64,000 nucleotides of DNA from assembly GCF_039555535.1 (NCBI RefSeq), contig NZ_CP154630.1:2741001-2805000 (forward strand), in the 5' to 3' direction. The translations under genes were made by a program, and so were the position numbers. This document shows positions 8,739-17,259 of this stretch, piece by piece. Under the pieces are notes generated by a model. That model was not told where the DNA came from. It made no database searches and was given only the letters and a program-made list of their open reading frames with translations. Position 1 is the stretch's first letter, and each line of letters begins with the position of its first letter. This stretch comes from Stenotrophomonas maltophilia (GTDB lineage Bacteria > Pseudomonadota > Gammaproteobacteria > Xanthomonadales > Xanthomonadaceae).

Positions 8739-9814
8739 TGGGCCGCCTGCGCCGATCCGGGCTCAGCCGGCACATCATCGTCTCGATGTCGCTGATGGTC
8801 ATCGGCGTGATCGTGATGATGATCCTGTCGTCATGGTTGCTGTATGCGGTGCTGGTCGAGTTTTTCCCCGGCAGCACCGAGGAACCGGAAGGATGGCTGC
8901 CGACCGGGCCGGAGCTGGCGTGGATGGTCGGCGTGATCCTGACCGGCCTGGCGCTGGCCATCGCCGCCTCGTTCCGACTCGCCCATCGCATCCTGTCACC
9001 CCTGAATTCACTGGTGGATAGCGTGCGAGCGCTCGCTGGCGGCGATCTGGGTGCACGTGCCAGCGTCGAAGAGAATTCGCCGGGCGAGGTGGCGACCCTG
9101 GTCGAGGATTTCAATGCGATGGCGCGCCGCCTACAGCATATGGAGAGCGAGCGTGCGATGTGGCATGCGGCCATCGCCCATGAACTGCGGACCCCGGTGA
9201 CGATCCTGCGCGGCCGCCTGCAGGGCCTGGCCGAGGGCGTGTTCCAGCCAGACGAATCGCAGTTCCGCAGCCTGCTCGCGCAGGTCGAGGGCCTGTCGCG
9301 TCTGATCGAGGATCTGCGCGTACTCAGTCTGTCCGACAATGCACGGCTGGACGTGCGCCGCGCCCGGACCGACGTGGTGGCCGAAGTGCACTCGGTGATG
9401 ACCCTGGTCGACCCGCAGTTCCGCGCCGCCGGCTTCGTGCTGGAACTGGAAACCAGCCGTGAAGAACACAACGCGCACTGTGATCCGACCCGCCTGCGCC
9501 AGGCCCTGCTGGCGCTGCTGGAGAACGCACGCCGCTACGCCAGCCCGGGCAAGGTGCGGATTGCCGTGCATGACACGCCTGGGCACGTGCAGGTGACAAT
9601 CGAAGACGAAGGTCCGGGCATCGACCCGGAACTTCACACCGACATCTTCACTCCGTTCATGCGCGCCGATGGCTCGCGCTCGCGCCAGGGCGGCGGCAGC
9701 GGGCTTGGCCTGGCGGTGGTCAAGGCCATCGCCGATGCACATGGTGGCCGCGTCTACTGCACGCCCGGCAGCGCCGGCGGCAGCCGCTTCGTCATCGAGC
9801 TTCCGCGCCAGTAA
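8738..9814 (+). CDS. smeSy: Sensor histidine kinase, SmeSy/BaeS-like
   Basis: A 358-residue membrane kinase. Two transmembrane helices (about 12-40 and 61-80) flank a very short periplasmic loop of about 20 residues. They are followed by a HAMP domain, a dimerisation domain with the phospho-acceptor His148 in AIAHELRTP, and an ATPase domain with N box (LLENARRYA), G1 (DEGPGID) and G2 (GGSGLGLAV). The tiny sensor loop suggests that signals are sensed in or near the membrane. Its 3' end overlaps the convergent DUF4105 gene by 23 nt. Confidence 0.85.
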   Translation: MGRLRRSGLSRHIIVSMSLMVIGVIVMMILSSWLLYAVLVEFFPGSTEEPEGWLPTGPELAWMVGVILTGLALAIAASFRLAHRILSPLNSLVDSVRALAGGDLGARASVEENSPGEVATLVEDFNAMARRLQHMESERAMWHAAIAHELRTPVTILRGRLQGLAEGVFQPDESQFRSLLAQVEGLSRLIEDLRVLSLSDNARLDVRRARTDVVAEVHSVMTLVDPQFRAAGFVLELETSREEHNAHCDPTRLRQALLALLENARRYASPGKVRIAVHDTPGHVQVTIEDEGPGIDPELHTDIFTPFMRADGSRSRQGGGSGLGLAVVKAIADAHGGRVYCTPGSAGGSRFVIELPRQ

Positions 9815-11552
9815 CCGACGTCGCTGCCTGCTCGCGCAGATGCGCACCGAGTTCGGCCAGGTTGCCATCGATCGCATCCATCTGGTCGCGCTGCCTGGAC
9901 GGCAACTGCTGGCGCAGCTGCACGCGCAGCGCCTGCCAGGCAGGTACGGCCTGCGCACTGGCAGTGGCCACCGCCTCGGACAGCAGCGCCTGGTCGTCGC
10001 TCAGCGGCAACCCATAGCCTCCGTCCTGCAGCAGCGTCCCCGGCCGCAACCACTGCCCGCTCTGCTCCAGCAGGCCGCGCAGGCTGCGGGTTTCCGCACT
10101 GTCCGGTGAAGCCAGCAGCTGCCGCTTCAGCACGTCACGCGCGCGCAGCTCGGCACGCCGCTGTGCGGCCTGTTCCAGCAGCAGCAAGCCGGCACTGGCG
10201 CGCAGGTCGCCCTTCAGCAGCCACGGTGCGCGTTGCTGTGCAGGCAGCTTCAACCAGGCGCGCACATCACGGACGGGCAAGGCCAGCTGCCCCGCCGCCA
10301 CTGCGAACAACTGCTGGTAGTGGTCGCGTGCAGAGGCGAAGTAATAGCCCTGTGCCTGCGCTGCGCTGCGGTCGGCCAGCACCTGCTCGTCAAGTACCTG
10401 CAATCGCGCCAGGCGGCGCTTCAACCCACGCGGGCTCAGCTGGGCCAGACCGGCCCGCCCAAGGCGCGGCACGCCCGCCTGCAGCAGCTTGGCGGTTTCC
10501 ACCGCGCAGTTGTTGCTGACGAAGTAATAGCGCCCGTCATAGCTCCAGTGCACCTGCGCAGTGCGCTCGAGCAGGCTGGCGATCTCCTCGCGTCGCAGCT
10601 GTAACGGCAGCGATTGCAGGCCACGCAGTTCGACCTTGGTGTATTCGTCCACCACCTGCTGCAGCGGCAACACGAACAGCCGCGAGGGATAGCCGCCAGT
10701 CAGTCCGCGCCAGTTGGAAATCTGCACGTCGCCGACGAATGCACGGAACGACAGCACGCGGTGGTACTCCAGGTCCAGGCGGCAGTCCGGCCCCGGTGCG
10801 CGGCCGGGTCGGCAGATCACCAGCCGCAGCATGCTGTGGCCCCAGCGGCTCATCGGTTGTGCGCTGCCTTCGGCGAACAGGTAGTCCACGGCATAGACAC
10901 GCGCGGGGTCGAGCTGCAGCAGCGATGCGGCACCCTCTTCTGAGTCGGACTGGAGCAAGGGCAGCGTCGTAGCGCAGTGCGACTGCGGCAGCGATGGCGG
11001 TGTTCCGAAATGGGCCTGGTACCACTGCGCCAGTGCCGGGCGCCGGCAGGCGAATTCGGCATCGAGCACGAAATGCTCGGCGTTCACCGCCAGGTATTCG
11101 GCCGGGTCCTTCAGTTCATAGGCATCCGGGCTGCGGTCACGGAAGTCGTTGTCGCCGCGCCCCATATGCCAGGGCTTGCGCTGCCACCCGGCCAGATCGC
11201 GCCAACGCGGGCTGCGCGACCATGCCGCGCCGCTTCGATCTGCCACATGGGTCAGTTCGTGCACGAGCGCGCTCCGCCTTGCCCGGCGCGCACCCGGCAG
11301 GCCGTCTTCAAGCAGGTCGCGGCGCAGGGCAATGCCGCCAGCAAAGGCGCGGCCGTGCACGTCAGCCGGCAGGTCGTCGCTCCAGCGCACCTGCACGCGT
11401 GCCGGCAACGCGCGCAGCAGGCCATCGGGCAGCAATGACTGCACGTCGGCCAGGGTCTGGCTGGCGAGCTGCTGCTGCGCCGGATCGAGACCTGAGGGAT
11501 CGAGCTGAAGGCGATCGGCTGCGTGCGCGGAAGGGATGAGCAGCCACGCCAA
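9792..11552 (-). CDS. DUF4105 (Lnb N-terminal periplasmic domain) envelope protein
   Basis: A secreted or periplasmic protein of roughly 586 residues. The central part, YAVDYLFAEGSAQPMSRWGHSMLRLVICRPG through YFVSNNCAVETAKLL, is the DUF4105 pattern with conserved His and Asn/Cys residues. An upstream segment with ALVHELTHVAD looks like a zinc-metalloprotease HExxH motif. The start is uncertain. An in-frame TTG at 11552 gives a short signal sequence ending SAHA. The nearest in-frame ATG (11687) would translate a SMAG repeat and is unlikely. It lies downstream of a DUF2388 gene on the same strand. Function is unknown; a cell-wall or envelope role is inferred. Confidence 0.7.
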   Translation of the reverse strand: MAWLLIPSAHAADRLQLDPSGLDPAQQQLASQTLADVQSLLPDGLLRALPARVQVRWSDDLPADVHGRAFAGGIALRRDLLEDGLPGARRARRSALVHELTHVADRSGAAWSRSPRWRDLAGWQRKPWHMGRGDNDFRDRSPDAYELKDPAEYLAVNAEHFVLDAEFACRRPALAQWYQAHFGTPPSLPQSHCATTLPLLQSDSEEGAASLLQLDPARVYAVDYLFAEGSAQPMSRWGHSMLRLVICRPGRAPGPDCRLDLEYHRVLSFRAFVGDVQISNWRGLTGGYPSRLFVLPLQQVVDEYTKVELRGLQSLPLQLRREEIASLLERTAQVHWSYDGRYYFVSNNCAVETAKLLQAGVPRLGRAGLAQLSPRGLKRRLARLQVLDEQVLADRSAAQAQGYYFASARDHYQQLFAVAAGQLALPVRDVRAWLKLPAQQRAPWLLKGDLRASAGLLLLEQAAQRRAELRARDVLKRQLLASPDSAETRSLRGLLEQSGQWLRPGTLLQDGGYGLPLSDDQALLSEAVATASAQAVPAWQALRVQLRQQLPSRQRDQMDAIDGNLAELGAHLREQAATSVTGAEAR

Positions 11553-11587
11553 TGCGGCGATCCACCCGCACCGCCCGCTGTGCCTCT

Positions 11588-11663
11588 GTAGAGCCGAGCC
11601 ATGCTCGGCTGAATGCCCGGCGCATGCGGATCGCAACAGCAGCCGAGCTTGGCTCGGCGCTAC
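11588..11663. repeat. SMAG-type repeat, dimer
   Basis: The left unit begins GTAGAGCCGAGCCATGCTCG and the right unit ends GGCTCGGCGCTAC. It separates the DUF2388 gene from the DUF4105 gene and overlaps the only upstream ATG frame of the latter. Confidence 0.85.
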
Positions 11664-11697
11664 AGAAAGCGATGACGCCGAGGCCATGCTGCCTGGA

Positions 11698-11997
11698 TCA
11701 CCGCGCCAGCAGCGCGCGGGCCAGTTCCAGATCGCTCTGCTGCTGTGCGGCGGCGCTCTGCTCACGCAGGTGGACCAGCGCGGCCTGCAGGCGCGCACCC
11801 CGGATCTGGCCGTCGCTGGCAACGAATGCGGCGGCATCATCACGTGCAGCCTGCACCACCTTGTCATCGCCCGAACTGCTGGCCGAAGAGCCCGACGATG
11901 CGCCGGTGGCGGAACCGGCCGAGGTGCCGGCGAAGCTGGAAGCGAAGCCGGCCAGCGGCAGGGACAGCAGGGCAAGCAGCAGAAGCGGACGGGTCAT
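11698..11997 (-). CDS. DUF2388-family secreted protein
   Basis: A 99-residue small exported protein. MTRPLLLLALLSLPLAGFAS is a clear Sec signal peptide. A Ser/Thr/Gly-rich low-complexity segment follows, then DDKVVQAARDDAAAFVASDGQIRGARLQAAL, the pattern I associate with DUF2388, a family common in Pseudomonas and Xanthomonadaceae with no known function. The ATG at 11997 was chosen because upstream frame has no signal peptide. It precedes the DUF4105 gene on the same strand; I recall these two families as frequent neighbours in pseudomonads, but cannot verify this here. Confidence 0.7.
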   Translation of the reverse strand: MTRPLLLLALLSLPLAGFASSFAGTSAGSATGASSGSSASSSGDDKVVQAARDDAAAFVASDGQIRGARLQAALVHLREQSAAAQQQSDLELARALLAR

Positions 11998-12059
11998 CGG
12001 TGCGGAGCCGGTTGTGAAGGTGCGTGGAGCGTAACGGGTACGTGAAGGATTTTGCCGGC

Positions 12060-13448
12060 TCAGAGGTCGAAGAGCTTGCCGGGATTCAGCCGCGCTTGGG
12101 GATCGAACGCGCGTTTGACCGCCTTCATCAGGGCGATCTCGGCCGGGCCACGGGTGCTGTCCAGGTACCCCTTCTTGACCAGGCCGATGCCGTGTTCGGC
12201 CGAAATGCTGCCGTCGAAGCGGGCCAGCACCTGCGCCAGCAGCTTGGTCACCTGCTCGCACTGCGCCACGAAATCGGCGTCGCTGGTGTCATCGGGCTTG
12301 AGCACGTTGATGTGCAGGTTGCCGTCGCCGATATGGCCGAACCAGACCACGTCGAAGTGCGGGTAGGCTTCACCGATCAGCGCCTGGGTCTCGGCCAGGA
12401 ACGCCGGCATCGACGAGATCCGCACAGAGACATCATTCTTGTAGGGCTTGTAGCGCGCCAGCGACTCAGTGATGCCTTCGCGCAGACGCCACAGCTGGGC
12501 CGCCTGGGCGTCGCTGGCGCTGATCACGCCGTCGCTGACCCAGCCATTGCCCATGCAGTCCTCGAAGGCCGCCATCGCCGCCGCTTCCTGAGCGTCGTCG
12601 CCGGCGGCGAACTCGGTGACCACGTAGTACGGATGCACCTCATCGAACGGCGCCTGCGCACCGTGCGCCAGCACATGCTCCAACGCCCGGTCGGTGAAGA
12701 ACTCGAAGGCCTGCAACTGCAGGCGCGCACGGAACGCGGCGAACACCTGCATCAGCACTTCGAAGCTGGGCAGTGCCAGCAGCATCACGTTGCTTGCAGG
12801 CGGCGGATCGGTCAGCTTCACCGTCGCCTCGACAATCACGCCCAAGGTGCCCTCCGAGCCGATCAGCAGCTGGCGGAAGTCGTAGCCGCTGGAGTTCTTG
12901 ATCAGGCCCTTGTTGAGCTCGAGCAGTTCGCCACCGGCAGTGACCACCTTCAGCCCTGCGATCCACTCGCGGGTATTGCCGTAGCGGATCACGCGGATGC
13001 CGCCGGCATTCGTAGCGATGTTGCCGCCGATCGTGCAGGAACCACGCGCGGCGAAATCCACCGGGTAGATCAGGCCATGGTCCAGCGCGGCATTGTGCAC
13101 GGCTTCCAGCGGCATGCCGGCCTGCACCACCAGCGTGCGATCGACCGCATCGTAGGCCAGTGCCTTGTTCATCCGTTCCAGGCTGAGCACCAGCTCGCCG
13201 TTGGCCGCCACTGCGCCACCGGACAGGCCGGTGCGGCCGCCGGACGGCACCACCGCCACGTCATTCCCGGCGCTCCAGCGCATCACCGCCTGTACTTCCT
13301 CGACCGTGGCCGGCAGCGCGACCGCCAGCGGCGCCGGTGTCCAGCGCCGGGTCCAGTCGCGCCCGTAATGCTCCAGGTCGGCCGGGTCGGTCTTCAGCTT
13401 CAGGCCGGGACAGGCCTGCTGCAGCGAGGCAATGCGGGAATCAGTCAT
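12060..13448 (-). CDS. FAD-linked D-2-hydroxyglutarate dehydrogenase
   Basis: A 462-residue flavoprotein of the GlcD/D2HGDH type. The N-terminal PCMH FAD domain has VVPSGGRTGLSGGAV and the pyrophosphate-binding GSCTIGGNIATNAGG. The C-terminal substrate domain has the metal/active-site motif GHIGDGNLHINV, and the protein ends ISAEHGIGLVKKGYLDSTRGPAEIALMKAVKRAFDP...NPGKLF, typical of the family. It oxidises D-2-hydroxyglutarate to 2-oxoglutarate. It is divergent from serA with only about 170 bp between. This is the pairing known from Pseudomonas, in which D2HGDH removes the D-2-hydroxyglutarate that SerA makes and pulls serine synthesis forward. D-lactate dehydrogenase activity is the alternative reading. 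Confidence 0.85.
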   Translation of the reverse strand: MTDSRIASLQQACPGLKLKTDPADLEHYGRDWTRRWTPAPLAVALPATVEEVQAVMRWSAGNDVAVVPSGGRTGLSGGAVAANGELVLSLERMNKALAYDAVDRTLVVQAGMPLEAVHNAALDHGLIYPVDFAARGSCTIGGNIATNAGGIRVIRYGNTREWIAGLKVVTAGGELLELNKGLIKNSSGYDFRQLLIGSEGTLGVIVEATVKLTDPPPASNVMLLALPSFEVLMQVFAAFRARLQLQAFEFFTDRALEHVLAHGAQAPFDEVHPYYVVTEFAAGDDAQEAAAMAAFEDCMGNGWVSDGVISASDAQAAQLWRLREGITESLARYKPYKNDVSVRISSMPAFLAETQALIGEAYPHFDVVWFGHIGDGNLHINVLKPDDTSDADFVAQCEQVTKLLAQVLARFDGSISAEHGIGLVKKGYLDSTRGPAEIALMKAVKRAFDPQARLNPGKLFDL

Positions 13449-13617
13449 GACGGTCCAGCGCGGGGCGTGAAGAACGGGCAAGCGTGCCAGCGGCACGCGC
13501 CAGCGTCCAGCCCCGCAGGCAGGCAGATAGCTACCGATGCAACCAATTGCGCACTGCACCATGGGCGTCGCGATCTGGCATAGTGATTGGCCCCTGTCCC
13601 ACTGGCCGTGTTGCCCC

Positions 13618-14859
13618 ATGTCGCCGAAGAAGACCTCGTTCCCGAAGCAGGATATCCGCGTGCTGTTGCTGGAGGGGGTCAGCCAGACCGCCGTGGAGGT
13701 GTTCAGCGCCGCCGGCTACAGCCAGATCGAGGCGCACACCAAGGCGCTGCCCGAGGACGAACTGAAGGCGCGCATCGCCGAGGCGCACATCGTCGGCATC
13801 CGTTCGCGCACCCAGCTCAGCGCTGAGGTACTGGCCGAGGCCAAGCGCCTGATCGCGGTGGGCTGCTTCTGCATCGGCACCAACCAGGTCGACCTGGACG
13901 CGGCCGAGCTGGCCGGCATCCCGGTGTTCAACGCGCCCTATTCCAATACCCGCAGCGTGGCCGAGCTGGTGATCGCCGAGGCGATCATGCTGACCCGCGG
14001 CATTCCGCAGAAGAACGCCGAATGCCATCGCGGCGGCTGGTCGAAGTCGGCCAGCGGCAGCCATGAGGTGCGCGGCAAGACGCTGGGCATCATCGGCTAC
14101 GGCCACATCGGCACCCAGGTCGGCGTGCTGGCTGAGTCGCTGGGCATGCAGGTGATCTTCCACGACGTGGAAACCAAGCTGGCGCTGGGCAATGCGCGTG
14201 CTGCCGCCAGCCTGGACGACCTGCTGGCGCGCGCCGACATCGTGACCCTGCACGTGCCGGAAACCCCTTCCACGCAGTGGATGATCGGCAGCACCGAGCT
14301 GGCGAAGATGCGCAAGGGTGCGCACCTGATCAATGCCGCACGCGGCACCGTGGTCGACATCGATGCACTGGACGCGGCGTTGGCCAGCGGCCACGTCGGC
14401 GGCGCCGCGCTGGACGTGTTCCCGGTCGAGCCGAAGGGCAACGGCGATATCTTCGAATCGCCGCTGACCCGCCACGACAACGTGATCCTGACCCCGCACG
14501 TGGGCGGCAGCACGCTGGAGGCGCAGGACAACATCGGCGTGGAAGTGGCGGCCAAGCTGGTGCGCTACAGCGACAACGGCAGCACCCTGTCGGCGGTCAA
14601 CTTCCCCGAAGTGACCCTGCCCGAGCACGCCGACAGCCTGCGCCTGCTGCACATCCACCAGAACGTGCCGGGCGTGCTGTCCAAGGTCAACGAGATCTTC
14701 TCGCGCCACAACGTCAACATCGACGGTCAGTTCCTGCGCACCGACCCGAAGGTGGGCTACGTGGTCATCGACATCACCGCCAGCGAGGAACAGGCCGCGG
14801 CCGTGCGCGACGAACTGGCCGCGATTCCGGGCACGCTGCGTACGCGCATCCTGTATTGA
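13618..14859 (+). CDS. serA: D-3-phosphoglycerate dehydrogenase
   Basis: A 413-residue enzyme, nearly the length of E. coli SerA and similar along its whole length (for example AVGCFCIGTNQVDLDAAELAGIPVFNAPYSNTRSVAELVI). The NAD-binding motif GIIGYGHIGTQ is near residue 156, the catalytic His lies in LTPHVGGST, and an ACT domain (LLHIHQNVPGVLSKVNEIF to the C-terminus) should bind L-serine for feedback inhibition. It catalyses the first step of serine biosynthesis and, as known for SerA, reduces 2-oxoglutarate to D-2-hydroxyglutarate. The ATG at 13618 is supported by the conserved N-terminus. The divergent neighbour recycles the by-product. Confidence 0.96.
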   Translation: MSPKKTSFPKQDIRVLLLEGVSQTAVEVFSAAGYSQIEAHTKALPEDELKARIAEAHIVGIRSRTQLSAEVLAEAKRLIAVGCFCIGTNQVDLDAAELAGIPVFNAPYSNTRSVAELVIAEAIMLTRGIPQKNAECHRGGWSKSASGSHEVRGKTLGIIGYGHIGTQVGVLAESLGMQVIFHDVETKLALGNARAAASLDDLLARADIVTLHVPETPSTQWMIGSTELAKMRKGAHLINAARGTVVDIDALDAALASGHVGGAALDVFPVEPKGNGDIFESPLTRHDNVILTPHVGGSTLEAQDNIGVEVAAKLVRYSDNGSTLSAVNFPEVTLPEHADSLRLLHIHQNVPGVLSKVNEIFSRHNVNIDGQFLRTDPKVGYVVIDITASEEQAAAVRDELAAIPGTLRTRILY

Positions 14860-14880
14860 CGCGCGTTCCACCTTGCACTT

Positions 14881-14947
14881 GTAGAGCCGAGCCCATGCTC
14901 GGCTGCGCTTCTGGCCGACATTGAGCCGAGCATTGGCTCGGCTCCAC
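14881..14947. repeat. SMAG-type repeat, dimer
   Basis: It begins GTAGAGCCGAGCCCATGCTC and ends in a degenerate GGCTCCAC copy. It lies between convergent serA and the NUDIX gene and may serve as their shared transcript end. Confidence 0.8.
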
Positions 14948-14953
14948 ATATTG

Positions 14954-15523
14954 CTAGCGCGCCAACCACCGGCGCGCCATGCGCTGCATCGACTCATCCG
15001 ATTCCGGGTCTGCGGCGACCTCCGCCACCGGCCGCCAGGCCAGCTCCAGCGACTCCTCGCTGAGCACGAAGGCCTCGCCGCCCAGTGCCCGGATCACGAA
15101 ACGCACGTCATAGTGCCAGTGTCCCGGCACGTCCTTGCGTTCCGGAATCCAGTGCTTGTCGATGTCGAAGATGGCAGGGTCTTCCAGCACCAGGCCGCTC
15201 AGGCCGGACTCCTCCTCGGCCTCCTTCAGCGCGACCTGGGCCAGGTCGCGGTCGCCGTCGGCGTGGCCGCCCAGCTGCAGCCAGCGCTGCAGCTTGCGGT
15301 GGTGGGTCAGCAGCAGGCGCTGGCCATCGGCACTGACCAGCCAGCAGCTGGCGGTGAAGTGGCCGGCCAGGCGCTCGCGGCGGAACGGATCTTCCGGATC
15401 GTCCAGCAATGTGCCGAATTCGGCAGCCAGTGCGTCGTGGGCCGGTTCGCGGCGGGCATAGTCACGCAGCAGGCCACGCAGGCGATCGTCAAGCACGGCA
15501 AGGGTTTCGGCGGTCTGGCTCAT
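14954..15523 (-). CDS. NUDIX hydrolase with a degenerate Nudix box
   Basis: A 189-residue NUDIX-fold protein. The box spans residues 86-108 (GHADGDRDLAQVALKEAEEESGL). The EExxG metal-binding core (EEESG) is present, but the first Glu of the consensus is Arg and the RE pair is KE. Activity is still likely because the metal-binding glutamates are kept. The family hydrolyses nucleoside diphosphates linked to another moiety. The substrate is not predictable. The ATG at 15523 is preferred to the upstream in-frame start, which adds a polar tail without homology. Confidence 0.8.
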   Translation of the reverse strand: MSQTAETLAVLDDRLRGLLRDYARREPAHDALAAEFGTLLDDPEDPFRRERLAGHFTASCWLVSADGQRLLLTHHRKLQRWLQLGGHADGDRDLAQVALKEAEEESGLSGLVLEDPAIFDIDKHWIPERKDVPGHWHYDVRFVIRALGGEAFVLSEESLELAWRPVAEVAADPESDESMQRMARRWLAR

Positions 15524-15701
15524 GAATGGGCGGCGTTTGGAAAAATACTGCTCATTATCGCCGTTCATTGTTGCGATTGCGCTTGTGCGTTGGCTTCAGC
15601 TTTGGCTAAGGTACAGCGGGCCGTTCGCGCGGCCTTCACCATTCCAGGGTTGCCGGCAACGTATCGGCGGCCCACCCAATCCGATCACTAGGAAGTACTG
15701 C

Positions 15702-17177
15702 ATGCTGAAAGCTCTGTTGAGGGTCAAGCCGGTTGAACCGGCCGGGCACGTCGATGCCGGCGAACCCATCGAAGGCAGCCTGGATGGCGAAGCCACGCTG
15801 AAACGGACCCTCACGGCTAAACACCTCATCCTGCTTGGCGTAGGTGCGGTGATCGGCGCCGGTATCTTCGTGCTGACCGGCCAGGCCGCGGCCAACCATG
15901 CCGGCCCGGCGGTCATGCTGTCGTTCGTGATCGCCGGCTTCGCCTGCGCCCTGGCGGGCCTGTGCTACGCCGAGTTCGCGGCGATGATGCCGGTCTCCGG
16001 CAGTGCCTACTCCTATTCCTACGCCACCCTGGGCGAGGGCATGGCCTGGTTCATCGGCTGGTGCCTGGTGCTGGAATACCTGTTCGCCTCGGCCTCGGTC
16101 GCGGTGGGCTGGTCGGCGTACCTGATCAGCTTCATCACCACCACGCTGCACATGCCGTTCCCGGATGCCCTCAGCGCGGCCCCGATTGCCTGGACCGGCA
16201 GCGAGTTCATCGCTTCGGGCAAGCTGTTCAACCTGCCGGCGGTGCTGATCGTGGCGGCGGTGTCCGGCCTGCTGTACGTGGGTGTGACCCAGTCGGCCTT
16301 CGTCAACGCGATCATCGTGGCGATCAAGGTCACCGTCATCTGCCTGTTCATCGGTATCGGCGCGGCCCACATCGACCCCGCCAACTGGCAGCCGTTCATC
16401 CCGGAAAACACCGGCGTGCCGGGTGAGTTCGGCTGGAGCGGCGTGTTCCGCGCGGCCACCATCGTGTTCTTCGCCTACATCGGCTTCGATGCTGTCTCCA
16501 CCGCAGCCGGTGAAACCAAGGACCCGCAGCGCAACATGCCGATCGGCCTGCTCGGCTCGCTGGCCGTGTGCACCATCGTCTACATCATCGTCTGTGCGGT
16601 GCTGACCGGCATGATGCCCTACCACCTGCTGGGCACCGACAAGCCGGTGGCCACCGCGCTGGAGCCCTACCCGACCCTGTCCTGGCTGAAGACGTTCGTG
16701 GAGATCGGTGCCATCGCCGGCCTGTCCTCGGTGGTGCTGGTGATGATGATGGGCCAGACCCGCATCGCCTACACGATCTCCCGCGACGGCCTGCTGCCGA
16801 AGTTCTTCGGCAAGGTCCACGCCCGCTTCCGCACCCCGTATGTCGCTACCATCGTGGTCGGCGTGATCGCTGCCGCCCTGGCCGGCCTGGTGCCGCTGAA
16901 CGTGCTGGGCGAGCTGGTGTCGATGGGCACCCTGCTGGCCTTCGCCACGGTCTGCATCGGCGTGCTGGTACTGCGCTATTCCAAGCCGGAAATCCATCGC
17001 CCGTTCCGCGTGCCGATGGTGTGGATCATCTGCCCGCTGGGCGCGGCCACCTGCCTGTTCCTGTTCTGGCAGGCGTTCGTGGTGCACTGGCACCTGTTCG
17101 TGGGCTGGACGCTGCTCGGCCTGCTGATCTACCTGGGCTACGGCATCCGCAACAGCAAGCTGGCCAAGTCGCCCTGA
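15702..17177 (+). CDS. APC-family amino-acid permease (first of a tandem pair)
   Basis: A 491-residue permease with 12 or more predicted membrane helices. The first helix has the APC substrate/Na-site glycine motif GVGAVIGAGIFVLTGQ, followed by AANHAGPAVMLSFVIAG. It resembles the CAT/YfnA branch, which imports cationic or neutral amino acids. A hydrophilic N-terminal stretch of about 40 residues precedes helix 1. The gene is followed by a strong hairpin and then by a paralogue that shares the GIFV(L/I)TGQAAANHAGPA segment, so the two arose by tandem duplication. Substrate is not resolved by sequence. Confidence 0.85.
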   Translation: MLKALLRVKPVEPAGHVDAGEPIEGSLDGEATLKRTLTAKHLILLGVGAVIGAGIFVLTGQAAANHAGPAVMLSFVIAGFACALAGLCYAEFAAMMPVSGSAYSYSYATLGEGMAWFIGWCLVLEYLFASASVAVGWSAYLISFITTTLHMPFPDALSAAPIAWTGSEFIASGKLFNLPAVLIVAAVSGLLYVGVTQSAFVNAIIVAIKVTVICLFIGIGAAHIDPANWQPFIPENTGVPGEFGWSGVFRAATIVFFAYIGFDAVSTAAGETKDPQRNMPIGLLGSLAVCTIVYIIVCAVLTGMMPYHLLGTDKPVATALEPYPTLSWLKTFVEIGAIAGLSSVVLVMMMGQTRIAYTISRDGLLPKFFGKVHARFRTPYVATIVVGVIAAALAGLVPLNVLGELVSMGTLLAFATVCIGVLVLRYSKPEIHRPFRVPMVWIICPLGAATCLFLFWQAFVVHWHLFVGWTLLGLLIYLGYGIRNSKLAKSP

Positions 17178-17184
17178 TCCGCCT

Positions 17185-17216
17185 ACGGGCCGGCCTCGCG
17201 CCGGCCCGTCCGTTTT
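17185..17216 (+). terminator. Intrinsic terminator between the two permeases
   Basis: ACGGGCCGG (17185-17193) pairs with CCGGCCCGT (17201-17209), and the hairpin is followed by CCGTTTT. This is a good rho-independent terminator for the first permease, implying a separate promoter or read-through for the second. Confidence 0.7.
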
Positions 17217-17259
17217 CCCCGCGCGCCAGCCACGGCGCGCTTCGACAAGACCACCACAC

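Noticed and set aside
12024..13583. A 519-codon open frame on the plus strand opposite the FAD dehydrogenase
   Set aside because: The composition is Gln/His/Arg-rich and there is no domain. The minus-strand frame carries the complete FAD-binding signature.
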